Shown here one piece after another: positions 1 through 5,800 of a stretch of 8,398 bases of DNA. Every line of letters starts with the position of its first letter. The stretch's first letter is position 1. The notes under the pieces are model-generated. The model was given only the letters and a program-made list of their open reading frames with translations. It had not been told where the DNA came from and did not search any database. The position numbers and the translations under genes were made by a program. The stretch is taken from contig JBBABP010000047.1 of NCBI GenBank assembly GCA_041657585.1, forward strand, positions 1 to 8,398. The letters are read 5' to 3'. The DNA is from JBBABP01 sp041657585. Its GTDB lineage: Bacteria > Patescibacteriota > Gracilibacteria > Absconditabacterales > Absconditicoccaceae.

Positions 1-162
1 TGGAAAAATTTAATTTCAATTGAAATGACAATTTTGAAACGATGATATTTTTGATTGTTGCTATCTACTATTTTTGTGCTTGTTGCTAAATTATTTAGAC
101 CAAAATTTGAATGCAAACCAAATTTATGATATCGTATCTTTTTTATAATAAAAAAAAATTAA
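1..162 (+). CDS. C-terminal fragment of a membrane protein, 5' end outside window
   Basis: An open frame enters from the left edge in frame 1 and ends at TAA 160-162, giving 53 residues. Three in-frame TGA codons (positions 43, 52 and 127) are read as glycine. One hydrophobic segment (roughly residues 16-32, G-Y-F-G-L-L-L-S-T-I-F-V-L-V) is followed by a basic tail, as in the last membrane helix of a larger protein. I do not recognise the family. The next gene starts 52 bp downstream on the same strand, so the two may share a transcript. The reading rests on the open frame and the membrane-like composition only, so the call is tentative. Confidence 0.45.
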
Positions 163-214
163 AACATTAAAAAATTAAAAGACTAAAAGATTTTACAAGA
201 AAAAATAAATCATA

Positions 215-508
215 ATGCTGAAAACACTCAAAGATCATATTCGTAATGATATGGCACATAAACATCTGTGAAGAGATATGATTGGCTCTATAGCCATCAA
301 TACATTGAATCTTTTTTTTAACAAAAAAATTGATGATGATGACAAAATCCAGTGATATGTCAGATTTGATAAAATTTTTGTGAAATTATTAGAACCAAAA
401 TTGAAAATAGAATTATACAAAAAAAAGACTGAAGTTTTAAATAAAATTAATCTGAATTTATCTAAAGTTTGATATAAAACAAAAATAAAAGAAATTATGT
501 TTAAATAA
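215..508 (+). CDS. Small DUF721/DciA-like protein (tentative)
   Basis: This is a 97-aa protein beginning MLKTLKDHIRND, with three TGA glycine codons and a TAA stop. The N-terminal third is helical. Next comes a hydrophobic strand region (G-S-I-A-I-N-T-L-N-L-F-F) and then an amphipathic helix with strand ending L-N-K-I-N-L-N-L-S-K-V-G-Y-K-T-K-I-K-E-I. That final pattern (helix, L-x-x-I-N, polar turn, I-K-x-I) resembles the C-terminus of short DUF721 proteins common in CPR genomes. DUF721 is related to DciA, the loader of the replicative helicase. The similarity is weak and judged by eye. The start is the first ATG after the upstream stop, and no Shine-Dalgarno is visible. Its 3' end lies 15 bp from inverted-repeat copy A. 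It could instead be an unrelated lineage-specific small protein. Confidence 0.55.
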
Positions 509-522
509 AATAAAGTTACAAG

Positions 523-619
523 GGCCACAAAGGATTCAAAGCTAAAAAAGCCTAAGAACGTTAAAGCTTTCTATATCTTTTCTTGCTTTCATGGCTTTCA
601 TAGCTTTTATCGCTTTCTA
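523..619 (+). repeat. Inverted repeat copy A at the 3' end of the T4SS operon
   Basis: This is about 97 bp, matched in inverted orientation by 2400-2482. The longest perfect match is 22 bp (578-599 against 2428-2449), and a second block matches around GGCCACAAAG near 523-532. The right half is a degenerate tandem of a 9-mer, GCTTTYATN, about four units from 585 to 620. The repeat starts just after the TAA of the 97-aa gene and its right end overlaps the TAG (617-619) of the TraC-like gene. It therefore fills the whole convergent intergenic space. Several internal AAAGC/GCTTT pairings could form weak hairpins. No transposase or duplicated target site was seen. Confidence 0.75.
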
Positions 620-1315
620 TAATTTTGCTGTTGAGCTGTGGAGTAATGGATTGTAGCAACGGAACAAAAGATTGATAATTTCTGCCGTTCATATTTTTTC
701 TGCATTTATTGACATAGATCACAAGCCATCAATTATTAGATTGCATCTTGTTTCAAGTGATTTTTTTCATTTAACGAAAAATCTATATCTGTCCACAATT
801 TTTTCTACAGAATCTTTTGTGTTTAAAATATTTAATAATTTTTCTCGTCGAGATTTTTTAATTTCTTTGTTGTCATCTTCTGATTGGTAATATGGAACTA
901 TGATATAAAATTCTTTGTTGTAAATCAGTCATTGCTGAGCATCAATGTTTTGTAAAAATTCAAAATATTTTTCTGATTGTTTTTGTAATGTCGGATTTTC
1001 AATTTTTTCTATATTAAATTTTATGTAATTTAAATAATTAGACAAATCCAAATAAGTATTGCGAATCAATATTTGAATTGGAAAATCCAGTCAGTTCAAA
1101 AATTTTTTATACTGTTCAAGAACAATTTGCTGTTCATCAAAATTTTTAAGATCCAGATTCAAACCTGATATTTTCAATATTGCTCTCAGTCATCAATCTT
1201 TGAGAATCATAGTATCATTTTTTATTTCAGAAATTGGTAACATGCTTTCGGTGTTAAACATATTATCATGTTTAGATTTTTGAATTTTATTTGTTTCCAG
1301 ATTTTTTCAAAACAT
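617..1315 (-). CDS. TraC-like protein (VirB4 N-terminal domain), type IV secretion/conjugation
   Basis: This is a 232-aa protein with eight TGA glycines and a TAG stop. In type IV secretion systems this domain is the N-terminal part of the VirB4/TraC ATPase. In Gram-positive and CPR bacteria it is often a separate gene. It assembles at the cytoplasmic face of the membrane and acts with VirB4 in substrate transfer or pilus assembly. The family signature is clear: L-P-I-S-E-I near residue 26, then I-L-K-D-G-G-L-R-A-I-L-K-I at 37-49, an EQ-rich helix, and F-L-N-G-L-D-F-P-I-Q-I-L-I-R at 72-85. Near the C-terminus there is a helical segment ending T-A-E-I-I-N-L-L-F-R-C-Y-N-P. There is no Walker A motif, and none is expected in this domain. 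The start is the first ATG. Met19 is an alternative, and there is no clear RBS. It is the last gene of a three-gene minus-strand operon, 45 bp after the pilin-like gene. The ATPase gene that normally follows is missing. Confidence 0.8.
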
Positions 1316-1360
1316 TTTTGTAAATTAAAATTAAAATTTAGCGCCTTTTATTTATTAAAA

Positions 1361-1873
1361 TTATTTTACTGCTCCAAAAATATAAAACAGATAACTTACT
1401 AACAATCGCGATATTCATGTGACGAATATTGCTATAGCTACTCATGTAAGAATTTTTTTCGCCTTAGTGACTCAATCTTCTCATTTTGAAAAGAATATCA
1501 AATAAAATGCAAAAATTGACAAAATCAAAGATATAAAAGCTACCAATCCCAAAAGCATATTTAATATTCGTTGAATATATAACAACGCTTTACCTTCTCA
1601 TTTATCATAAGGAGTTTGAGATAATCTAAAAAGATCAAATAATTTTGTGACTATGCTATTTGGTGATTTTACCACATCTTTTGTTACTTCTTTTTTTAAC
1701 TCACTTCATAAGTCCGTTACTTGGTCCTTTTTAATTTCAATATTTTTTCAGTTTATTTGATATGGAAAATCTTCAGCATAAACAGCATTATTTACTTTCA
1801 AAAAATTTAAATTTATTCACAAAAATGCAAAAACTATCGCGATATAAAAAAATCAGATTTTTAAATTTTTCAT
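1361..1873 (-). CDS. VirB2/TrbC-like pilin-family membrane protein, copy 1
   Basis: This is a 170-aa protein with nine TGA glycines against three GGN. A signal-peptide-like helix lies at residues 6-25, with a possible cleavage near V-Y-A/E-D at 33-34. A polar stretch of about 60 residues follows. Two hydrophobic segments (about 97-128 and 140-166) are separated by a short charged loop, K-G-E-D-G-V-T-K-A-K-K. This architecture is that of the VirB2/TrbC-like pilins of type IV secretion systems in CPR and Gram-positive bacteria: signal, then helix, a short loop with G-E-x and K-A-K-K, then helix. Such proteins sit in the membrane and build the pilus or channel. It is the middle gene of the operon, 24 bp after copy 2. 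An in-frame ATG 21 bases upstream (1892-1894) would give 177 aa. I prefer Met at 1873, which places K-K-basic residues directly before the hydrophobic core. Confidence 0.8.
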
Positions 1874-1897
1874 TATTGATTTACATTTAATCATTTT

Positions 1898-2389
1898 TTA
1901 TTTTGTTACAACAACTAAATTCAACAATCGGAATACAAAACTTATTATAAACCGACTAAGTCATATTCCTCAAAGAGCTATGACAGCATATTTTACTGAT
2001 TTGATTCACGTTTTGTATTGTGCGTCGTCTCAAGCTGCGGTCAAGATAAGCACTCAATGATATATCAAATATATTAATGTAATCAATGCCAAGAGTCATA
2101 AAAAATAATTTATTATATTTTTCACTAAATTTAGAGTTTTGTTTTTTGCCATTTCGTGTGCTCATATTTGATTATCTACACTAACTATTCATTCTAATTT
2201 ATTTTTTCCATCTTCCGCATTAACTATTTTATATGCTCAATCTCTAATCGGATCATTTATTCCATTTGTGTCCAAAACTTGGTTTGGATTTTCATTTAAT
2301 ATGATATTGTCTCATCAAGGAATTTGAAGAGCAAAAACATTATTTATAAATCAGAATATTAATATTAGTCAGATTAATTTTATTTTCAT
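1898..2389 (-). CDS. VirB2/TrbC-like pilin-family membrane protein, copy 2
   Basis: This is a 163-aa protein with 13 TGA glycines against three GGN, ending in TAA. A signal peptide spans residues 1-20, ending N-N-V-F-A before L-Q. A polar region of about 65 residues follows, then two hydrophobic segments (about 88-118 and 133-157) joined by a polar loop A-A-G-D-D-A-Q-Y-K-T-G-I-K. This is the layout of T4SS pilin-like proteins. Both paralogs carry a similar pattern in the last helix: G-I-S-R-L-L-V-S in copy 1 and G-L-S-R-F-I-I-S here. They are otherwise diverged. It is the first gene of the operon, and its predicted transcript leader runs through inverted-repeat copy B. A standard-code reading gives a spurious 69-aa product from another frame in this stretch. 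Confidence 0.8.
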
Positions 2390-2399
2390 GATAGACGTG

Positions 2400-2482
2400 A
2401 AATGCTATAAAAGCTATAAAAGCAAGAGAAAGCCATGAAAGCAAGAAAAAGTTTTATGGCTTTTAATGCTTTGTGGCTCTAA
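2400..2482 (-). repeat. Inverted repeat copy B at the 5' end of the T4SS operon
   Basis: Read on the minus strand, this follows the same order of blocks as copy A. GCCACAAAG comes first, then AAAGCC, then CTTGCTTTCATGGCTTT, then a degenerate run of GCTTTTATA units. It lies between the candidate operon promoter (2502-2529) and the first ATG (2389), so it should be transcribed as the 5' leader. Within it, AAAGCCAT and ATGGCTTT form an 8-bp perfect stem with a loop of about 19 nt. Confidence 0.75.
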
Positions 2483-2501
2483 AGCTTTTTTAACTTTCTA
2501 T

Positions 2502-2529
2502 ATTATATGGAAAATATTTTATTTTGCAA
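2502..2529 (-). promoter_or_regulatory. Candidate promoter of the T4SS operon
   Basis: On the minus strand, a TTGCAA -35 (2524-2529) and a perfect TATAAT -10 (2502-2507) are separated by 16 bp. Transcription would start near 2495 and give a leader of about 105 nt made largely of repeat copy B. AT-rich DNA produces chance matches, but the spacing and the perfect -10 support it. Confidence 0.4.
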
Positions 2530-2538
2530 ATTTTATGC

Positions 2539-2568
2539 TTGAAAAAGACTTGTGATTTGATATATACT
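2539..2568 (+). promoter_or_regulatory. Candidate promoter of the five-helix membrane protein gene
   Basis: A TTGAAA -35 (2539-2544) and a TATACT -10 (2563-2568) have an 18-bp spacer, placing the transcription start about 24 nt before the ATG at 2599. A TATAAT at 2578-2583 is an alternative -10 with a poorer -35. The site is back to back with the minus-strand promoter, so 2502-2568 would be a divergent promoter region. Confidence 0.35.
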
Positions 2569-2598
2569 GTTTAGTTTTATAATATTTAAATTTAAAAA

Positions 2599-3654
2599 AT
2601 GAAAAAAAATTTGTTTTTTTTGTTCAGTTTATATTTTTTTGTTGTTCAATCTGTAATTATTTGACTAATTTGGAATGAAAATAAGTTTTTTTTATTATCA
2701 ATAATTAATCTTATATTTATACTTTTGATAGTTCTGATTTATAATGCGATAGATGAAGACAAAGAAAAAAAAGAACATATCGAAAAAGATCACAATATTT
2801 TATCTAGCAAGAAAAAAATTAGTTGAATTTCAACTATTATTTTTATAATAAGTTTGATATTTACTTTTTTGATGTATTTGATTTTTACTAAATTACAAGT
2901 TTGAATTAATTTATTTGTTTCTATTTTTTTGTGATTTGCATTTTTTGTAATTTTTGGTTCAATTTTTCAAATATTCAAATTTTATAAATTCTGAAAAATG
3001 ATTTTTATCAGATTTTATTTTGTATTTTTATTTCTAAGTGCAATTGTGTTTATTTATCAAGTTTATTATAATATTAATACTTATGGAACTTTATTTACGG
3101 CAAGCATAAATCAAGTTGAAAATTTATCTTGAGAAAACGAAATTCAATGATTGATTGGTTCTGGCGAAGTGATTGCAACAAGCTTAGATTCTGGTAATAA
3201 TTCAAATTGATTGTGATCAACGCTTACATGAAATTTAATTGACGAACAAGATTCATCAATTGATAATACAAATTCTGATCAAACAGATGTTGTCGTTCCT
3301 GTTATTGAATCTAAAAAAACTTTTACAGTTACTGATGCTATATCATATCTTTTGAAAAAAAATAATGTGCCTTTGATCACAACAAAAGATATTTTGTTCC
3401 AAAATATAAGCACCAAAAATGTTAATTATTCATTGTATAGAACAGCTTATAGTAAAAAAATGGTTGGAAAAGATGTTTTACCAGGCAAGATTGTTTATTG
3501 CAAAACATATATAGTTATGAAATGACTTGCACAGTGACGAGATGTGAATTATACAGCAAATACAGTTTTCCAAAATTTCTGGGCAGAAGCTGAAAGAAGA
3601 TGAGAGTTAAATTGATGTGTTTATGGTTCAATTTTGAAAGAAGTTAATTTATAA
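2599..3654 (+). CDS. Five-helix membrane protein with two-cysteine C-terminal domain
   Basis: This is a 351-aa protein with 14 TGA glycines against eight GGN, ending in TAA. Five hydrophobic segments lie at about residues 5-25, 30-48, 77-97, 102-126 and 135-155. A charged, lysine-rich loop (about 52-73) lies between helices 2 and 3. A flexible Ser/Asn/Asp/Thr-rich linker (about 170-235) follows, then a folded domain of about 115 residues. That domain contains S-L-Y-R-T-A-Y-S-K-K-M-V-G, then V-Y-C-K-T-Y-I-V-M-K-G-L, then a terminal E-L-N-G-C-V-Y-G-S. The two cysteines could form a disulfide outside the membrane. Parts of this domain recall SLH-like surface domains of these lineages, but I cannot confirm that. 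Family and function are not recognised. The start is the only ATG before the first helix, and the gene has its own candidate promoter. Confidence 0.8.
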
Positions 3655-3668
3655 AACGTTTTTAATTT

Positions 3669-3773
3669 GTCATTGCGAGCCTGCCTGCGGTAGGCAGGGA
3701 GCTTCTTTGTGACGAAGCAATCTTGTTTTAAACGTTTAAGATTGCCACGCTCCTTTCAGTCGCTCGCAATGAC
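3669..3773 (+). repeat. Dispersed-type palindromic repeat with a nested second palindrome
   Basis: The outer arms GTCATTGCGAGC (3669-3680) and GCTCGCAATGAC (3762-3773) are perfect inverted repeats. Inner arms CAATCTT (3719-3725) and AAGATTG (3738-3744) continue the pairing, with AAACGTTT in the loop. From memory, this GTCATTGCGAG...GAAGCAATCT element occurs as scattered intergenic palindromes in many unrelated bacteria. The left arm is interrupted by a separate hairpin, CCTGCCT-gcggt-AGGCAGG (3680-3698). The element is clearly richer in GC than its surroundings. It fills the space between two co-directional genes and could end transcription of the upstream one. Confidence 0.75.
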
Positions 3774-3788
3774 CAAACATAACTTAAT

Positions 3789-3977
3789 ATGAAAAAGAAA
3801 TTATTTCAAATTTCATTAGTCGTAATATTTTTTTTGTTGCTGATATTTATCATCAGATTGTTTTCTTGAGACGAAGATGATCGAATTTGCGATAATTGAA
3901 ATTGGGTTAAGCATTGAAATCCAAGCTCAAATAAACCTATAAAAAAATGCCGGCATAAAACCGGCATAATTGATTAG
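3789..3977 (+). CDS. Small membrane-anchored protein with WVKHGNPS motif
   Basis: This is a 62-aa protein with three TGA glycines, ending in TAG. A basic start (M-K-K-K) precedes one hydrophobic helix (about residues 5-25). Then come an acidic stretch G-D-E-D-D, a cysteine, and the motif D-N-G-N-W-V-K-H-G-N-P-S, followed by a second cysteine, P-I-K-K-C. From memory, short single-helix or lipoprotein-like proteins with C-x-x-G-x-W-V-K-H-G-x-P-S...P...C tails recur in CPR genomes. Their role is unknown. The last codons run into the terminator of the convergent gene, so the 3' ends are nearly shared (only 6 bp between the two stops). Translation is probably real because the motif depends on two UGA glycines. 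Confidence 0.7.
3941..3967 (-). terminator. Intrinsic terminator of the 119-aa orphan gene
   Basis: Read on the minus strand, the stem ATGCCGG/CCGGCAT (3961-3967 with 3947-3953) has a 7-nt loop and is followed by seven T residues (3941-3947). It lies 17 bp past the TAA at 3984. It overlaps the 3' codons of the small plus-strand gene. Confidence 0.75.
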
Positions 3978-4055
3978 TAAGAGTTAGAACATGCGAAATA
4001 TGTACTTTATCCACTCTCCATCTTTTTTTTGTGTAAGCTTTTCTCCCCATTTCTT
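3949..4055. repeat. 107-bp direct repeat R1, copy 1 (inside orphan gene)
   Basis: This matches 5784-5890 at a constant offset of 1835 bp with no indel and about nine differences. It spans the terminator stem and the last 24 codons of the 119-aa gene. As that gene is complete here, this is probably the source copy. Confidence 0.85.
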
Positions 4056-4343
4056 TTTGTACCCGCCGATAGCTTTTTCAAAACTTTTTGTTTCTGGTTC
4101 ACTATCGTCATGGTGTGCATCTCCATGGCTAAATGCAATTCTCCTGCCTTCTTTAAGTATTTCCACTTTGGTATTACTGCCGCTTTCCCTGCACATAAGA
4201 ATCAAATCGTTCTTATTTTCATAGGCATCAATCAATTCGTTGTTGATTGTTTTTCGAATTACATTTGCGAGAAAACCATCATTCTCATCTTTGATAAACA
4301 GGCCTTTCACATCATCTGGCCCCCAAGCAATTTCTTTTCTCAT
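3984..4343 (-). CDS. 119-aa orphan protein without UGA glycine codons
   Basis: This protein begins MRKEIAWGPDDVKGLFIKDE and ends G-E-W-I-K-Y-I-F-R-M-F, with a TAA stop. It is soluble and charged, with no membrane segment or signal peptide. A His/Asp-rich stretch (S-H-G-D-A-H-H-D-D, about residues 73-81) might bind metal, which is inference only. I do not recognise the family. All ten glycines are GGN and none is TGA, unlike neighbouring genes where about 70% of glycines are TGA. The base composition is also visibly richer in GC. Both facts fit recent acquisition from a standard-code donor. The start is the ATG at 4343, with a stop upstream. Its 3' end was copied to 5784-5890. Confidence 0.75.
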   Translation of the reverse strand: MRKEIAWGPDDVKGLFIKDENDGFLANVIRKTINNELIDAYENKNDLILMCRESGSNTKVEILKEGRRIAFSHGDAHHDDSEPETKSFEKAIGGYKKKWGEKLTQKKDGEWIKYIFRMF

Positions 4344-4400
4344 GATTATTCAAATTTAATTATTTATTTTTATTTTAAATCTAAACGTAGCGTAAGGAAG

Positions 4401-4430
4401 TTGACATAAATTGCAAATGATTTTTAATAA
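4401..4430 (+). promoter_or_regulatory. Candidate promoter ahead of repeat R2 copy 1
   Basis: A perfect TTGACA (4401-4406) is followed after 18 bp by TAATAA (4425-4430). It would transcribe into the R2 small reading frame starting near 4457. There is no comparably good match upstream of R2 copy 2. Confidence 0.3.
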
Positions 4431-4444
4431 TTATTTTTGCCACG

Positions 4445-4560
4445 AAAAAACATTAAATCTTTCCTTATGCTGAAGTAAAAAAATTAAAACAAGTGTTATT
4501 TGTTTTGATTGAGGGAAAAATAATTTCACAAACAGAATTAATTTGATTGTATAAAAGAAA
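4445..4560. repeat. 116-bp direct repeat R2, copy 1
   Basis: This is aligned without indels to 5559-5674 (offset 1114 bp). It includes the start region and nearly all of the small SHOCT-like frame. The last third, from 4513 to 4560, is almost invariant. The middle differs at several sites, some of them synonymous. Confidence 0.85.
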
Positions 4561-4567
4561 GTTATAA
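4457..4567 (+). pseudogene. Start-less copy of the small SHOCT-like frame
   Basis: The same frame as the 31-aa gene at 5583-5678 is open here from 4457 to TAA 4565-4567, and reads A-E-V-K-K-L-K-Q-V-L-F-V-L-I-E-G-K-I-I-S-Q-T-E-L. The ATG of the intact copy is replaced: TATGCT stands where the other copy has GTATGG, putting the ATG out of frame. A GTG at 4493 could start a shorter product. I read it as a degraded paralog, though a non-ATG start is possible. Confidence 0.45.
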
Positions 4568-4592
4568 AATTTTGAATGTTATAAAATTTTGA
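4561..4592. repeat. Short direct repeat, 15-bp unit
   Basis: GTTATAAAATTTTGA occurs at 4561-4575 and again at 4578-4592, immediately after R2 copy 1 and about 30 bp before the N gap. It is low-complexity sequence and may relate to the failure of assembly here. Confidence 0.7.
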
Positions 4593-4622
4593 TTTGCATT
4601 AAAAAAAAAAATCTATATACTG

Positions 4623-4632
4623 NNNNNNNNNN
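4623..4632. other. Assembly gap (10 N)
   Basis: Ten N characters mark a scaffold join of unknown true length between R2 copy 1 and the terminator of the NYN gene. Any statement about the spacing or content between 4567 and 4642 is therefore provisional. Confidence 0.98.
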
Positions 4633-4641
4633 TAATTTGGT

Positions 4642-4671
4642 AAAACATTCCGACTTGTTCGGGATGTTTTT
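4642..4671 (-). terminator. Intrinsic terminator of the NYN gene
   Basis: Arms AAAACATTCCGA (4642-4653) and TCGGGATGTTTT (4659-4670) pair over 12 positions with one G-T wobble and a 5-nt loop. On either strand the stem ends in a T run. It lies about 15 bp past the NYN stop at 4686 and could act in both directions. Confidence 0.75.
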
Positions 4672-4685
4672 ACAATTGGAAAATT

Positions 4686-5480
4686 TTATAATGTTGATTT
4701 GATGTATTCTAATAATTGTTTTTTTTCTTCTTCCTTTCGATGTAGGATTGTCTTAATTGTTGGATAATGATTGTTGTTGCTTAATGTATCAAAATCTACA
4801 GGTAGCAAAAGATTATCCTTTTTATTGTCGCATACCGATTGCATCCAATCATATAATTTCTGCCTTTTTTCTTCATCAACTGATTCAATATATTTTACCA
4901 ATTCTGGTGGCATGCAAACTCATCTTCTTTCGTGCTTAAGCGCTTTTTTAATTGGTAATGCAATCTCGTTTTCTTGGTGAATATCTATGAATCTACATGT
5001 GTTTATATCGTGAGTATTGATATAATTGATTAATTCTTTTGCAATATGTCATCTTGTGCTGACTATTACAATTTGCTTATTTTCTTTCTTGATTAATTGA
5101 TCAATTATATAAAGAAAATCTCCATCGCCAGAAAATAAAACAAGAGTATCTCGAAGTTTACTATTTTTTGCAATATCTCGTCACATTTCCGTATCAACAT
5201 TTCATTTTTGTTTTTCTCATCTTGTTTCTAGTTTTTTGAAGTAAAAATAAAATTTTGGTAGTTGAAATGTTTTCTGTAAACTTTGAGTTCGTTGGTATTG
5301 AGTGATATTTGTTTTGTTGTATGCTCCATAAAATCATACTTTAGTTATTGTTTTATTATCTACAAAGTTTTGTAAAAATTTATCTATATTATAACTTCGT
5401 CAAAGCGTGTATTTGGCATGATAGATATTCGAATAATCTATGTATATTCCTATTCTTTTAGAATTTGTAAATCAGAACAT
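4686..5480 (-). CDS. NYN domain protein (LabA/DUF88-like, PIN-fold nuclease family)
   Basis: This is a 264-aa protein with eight TGA glycines. The NYN domain fills about residues 8-160. Its signatures are I-G-I-Y-I-D-Y-S-N-I-Y (Asp15, Asn18), E-K-Q-K-G-N-V-D-T-E-M-G-R-D-I (Lys92, Asp96, Asp102) and L-F-S-G-D-G-D-F (Asp119, Asp121), then a strand I-V-I-V-S-T-R-G-H. These acidic residues form the metal-binding pocket in the PIN-like fold, so ribonuclease activity is expected from the family. The target is unknown. The C-terminal 75 residues (from Met190) are charged and helical, with no recognised domain. The start is the only ATG between an upstream in-frame stop and the domain. The gene stands alone between two direct copies of R2. 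Confidence 0.88.
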
Positions 5481-5558
5481 TTTTTGAAAAAAACTCAATA
5501 AAAAACTGATTATTTTTGAATATAATTATCTTCAAAGTCATTTCCATTTCTTTTTCTA

Positions 5559-5674
5559 AAAAAACATTAAATCTTTCCTTGTATGGAAGTAAAAAAATTA
5601 AAACAGGAGTTGCTAAGTTTGATGGAAGGAAAAATAATTTCACAAACAGAATTAATTTGATTGTATAAAAGAAA
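5559..5674. repeat. 116-bp direct repeat R2, copy 2
   Basis: This is the partner of 4445-4560, in the same orientation, about 80 bp upstream of the NYN start. Together the two copies bracket the NYN gene. Confidence 0.85.
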
Positions 5675-5678
5675 ATAA
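5583..5678 (+). CDS. 31-aa SHOCT-like small protein
   Basis: An ATG-started frame of 31 codons (one TGA glycine, TAA stop) gives MEVKKLKQELLSLMEGKIIS and then Q-T-E-L-I-G-L-Y-K-R-K. The pattern helix, L-x-x-L-x-x-G-x-I-[IS]-x-x-E-[FL] and K/R end resembles the SHOCT motif, a short module often at protein C-termini. Against the R2 copy at 4457-4567 the frame is preserved. Several differences are synonymous (CAG/CAA, TTG/TTA, GAA/GAG), which supports past coding. It is very short, so it might instead be the remnant tail of a lost larger gene. Confidence 0.4.
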
Positions 5679-5777
5679 TTTAGTCTATGGTCTTTAGTCT
5701 TTAGAATGTTAGAAAAAAAGAAGTAAAAAAAATTTAATTATGTCTGTTTTTACAATTTGGAATAGTTTTAACTTTAT

Positions 5778-5800
5778 AAAAAAGCCGTTATAAAAACGGC
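5778..5800 (-). terminator. Terminator downstream of the S66 peptidase gene (copied)
   Basis: On the minus strand the stem GCCGTT/AACGGC (5795-5800 with 5784-5789) has a 5-nt loop and is followed by T6 (5778-5783). It is the R1-copy version of the 3941-3967 terminator. One stem pair has changed from G-C to T-A on both arms. Confidence 0.7.

Noticed and set aside
235..528. 97-aa minus-strand frame opposite the DUF721-like gene
   Set aside because: It lies opposite a plausible plus-strand gene that uses TGA glycines. Its composition (F/L/I/S-rich) is that expected of an antisense shadow in AT-rich DNA.
1956..2165. 69-aa minus-strand standard-code frame
   Set aside because: It is out of frame with the VirB2/TrbC-like gene at 1898-2389, which has a signal peptide, two helices and family layout when UGA is read as Gly.
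617..2389. Inverted repeats as ends of an insertion sequence
   Set aside because: The enclosed genes are T4SS genes, not a transposase. Copy identity is imperfect and I found no flanking target duplication.
3991..4409. Two plus-strand frames opposite the 119-aa orphan
   Set aside because: The sense (minus) frame has balanced composition, a terminator and a partial paralog at 5819-5890. The plus frames are Ser/Phe/Leu-rich shadows.
4561..4592. CRISPR-like short repeat
   Set aside because: There are only two 15-bp low-complexity units with a 2-bp gap, no spacers and no cas genes.
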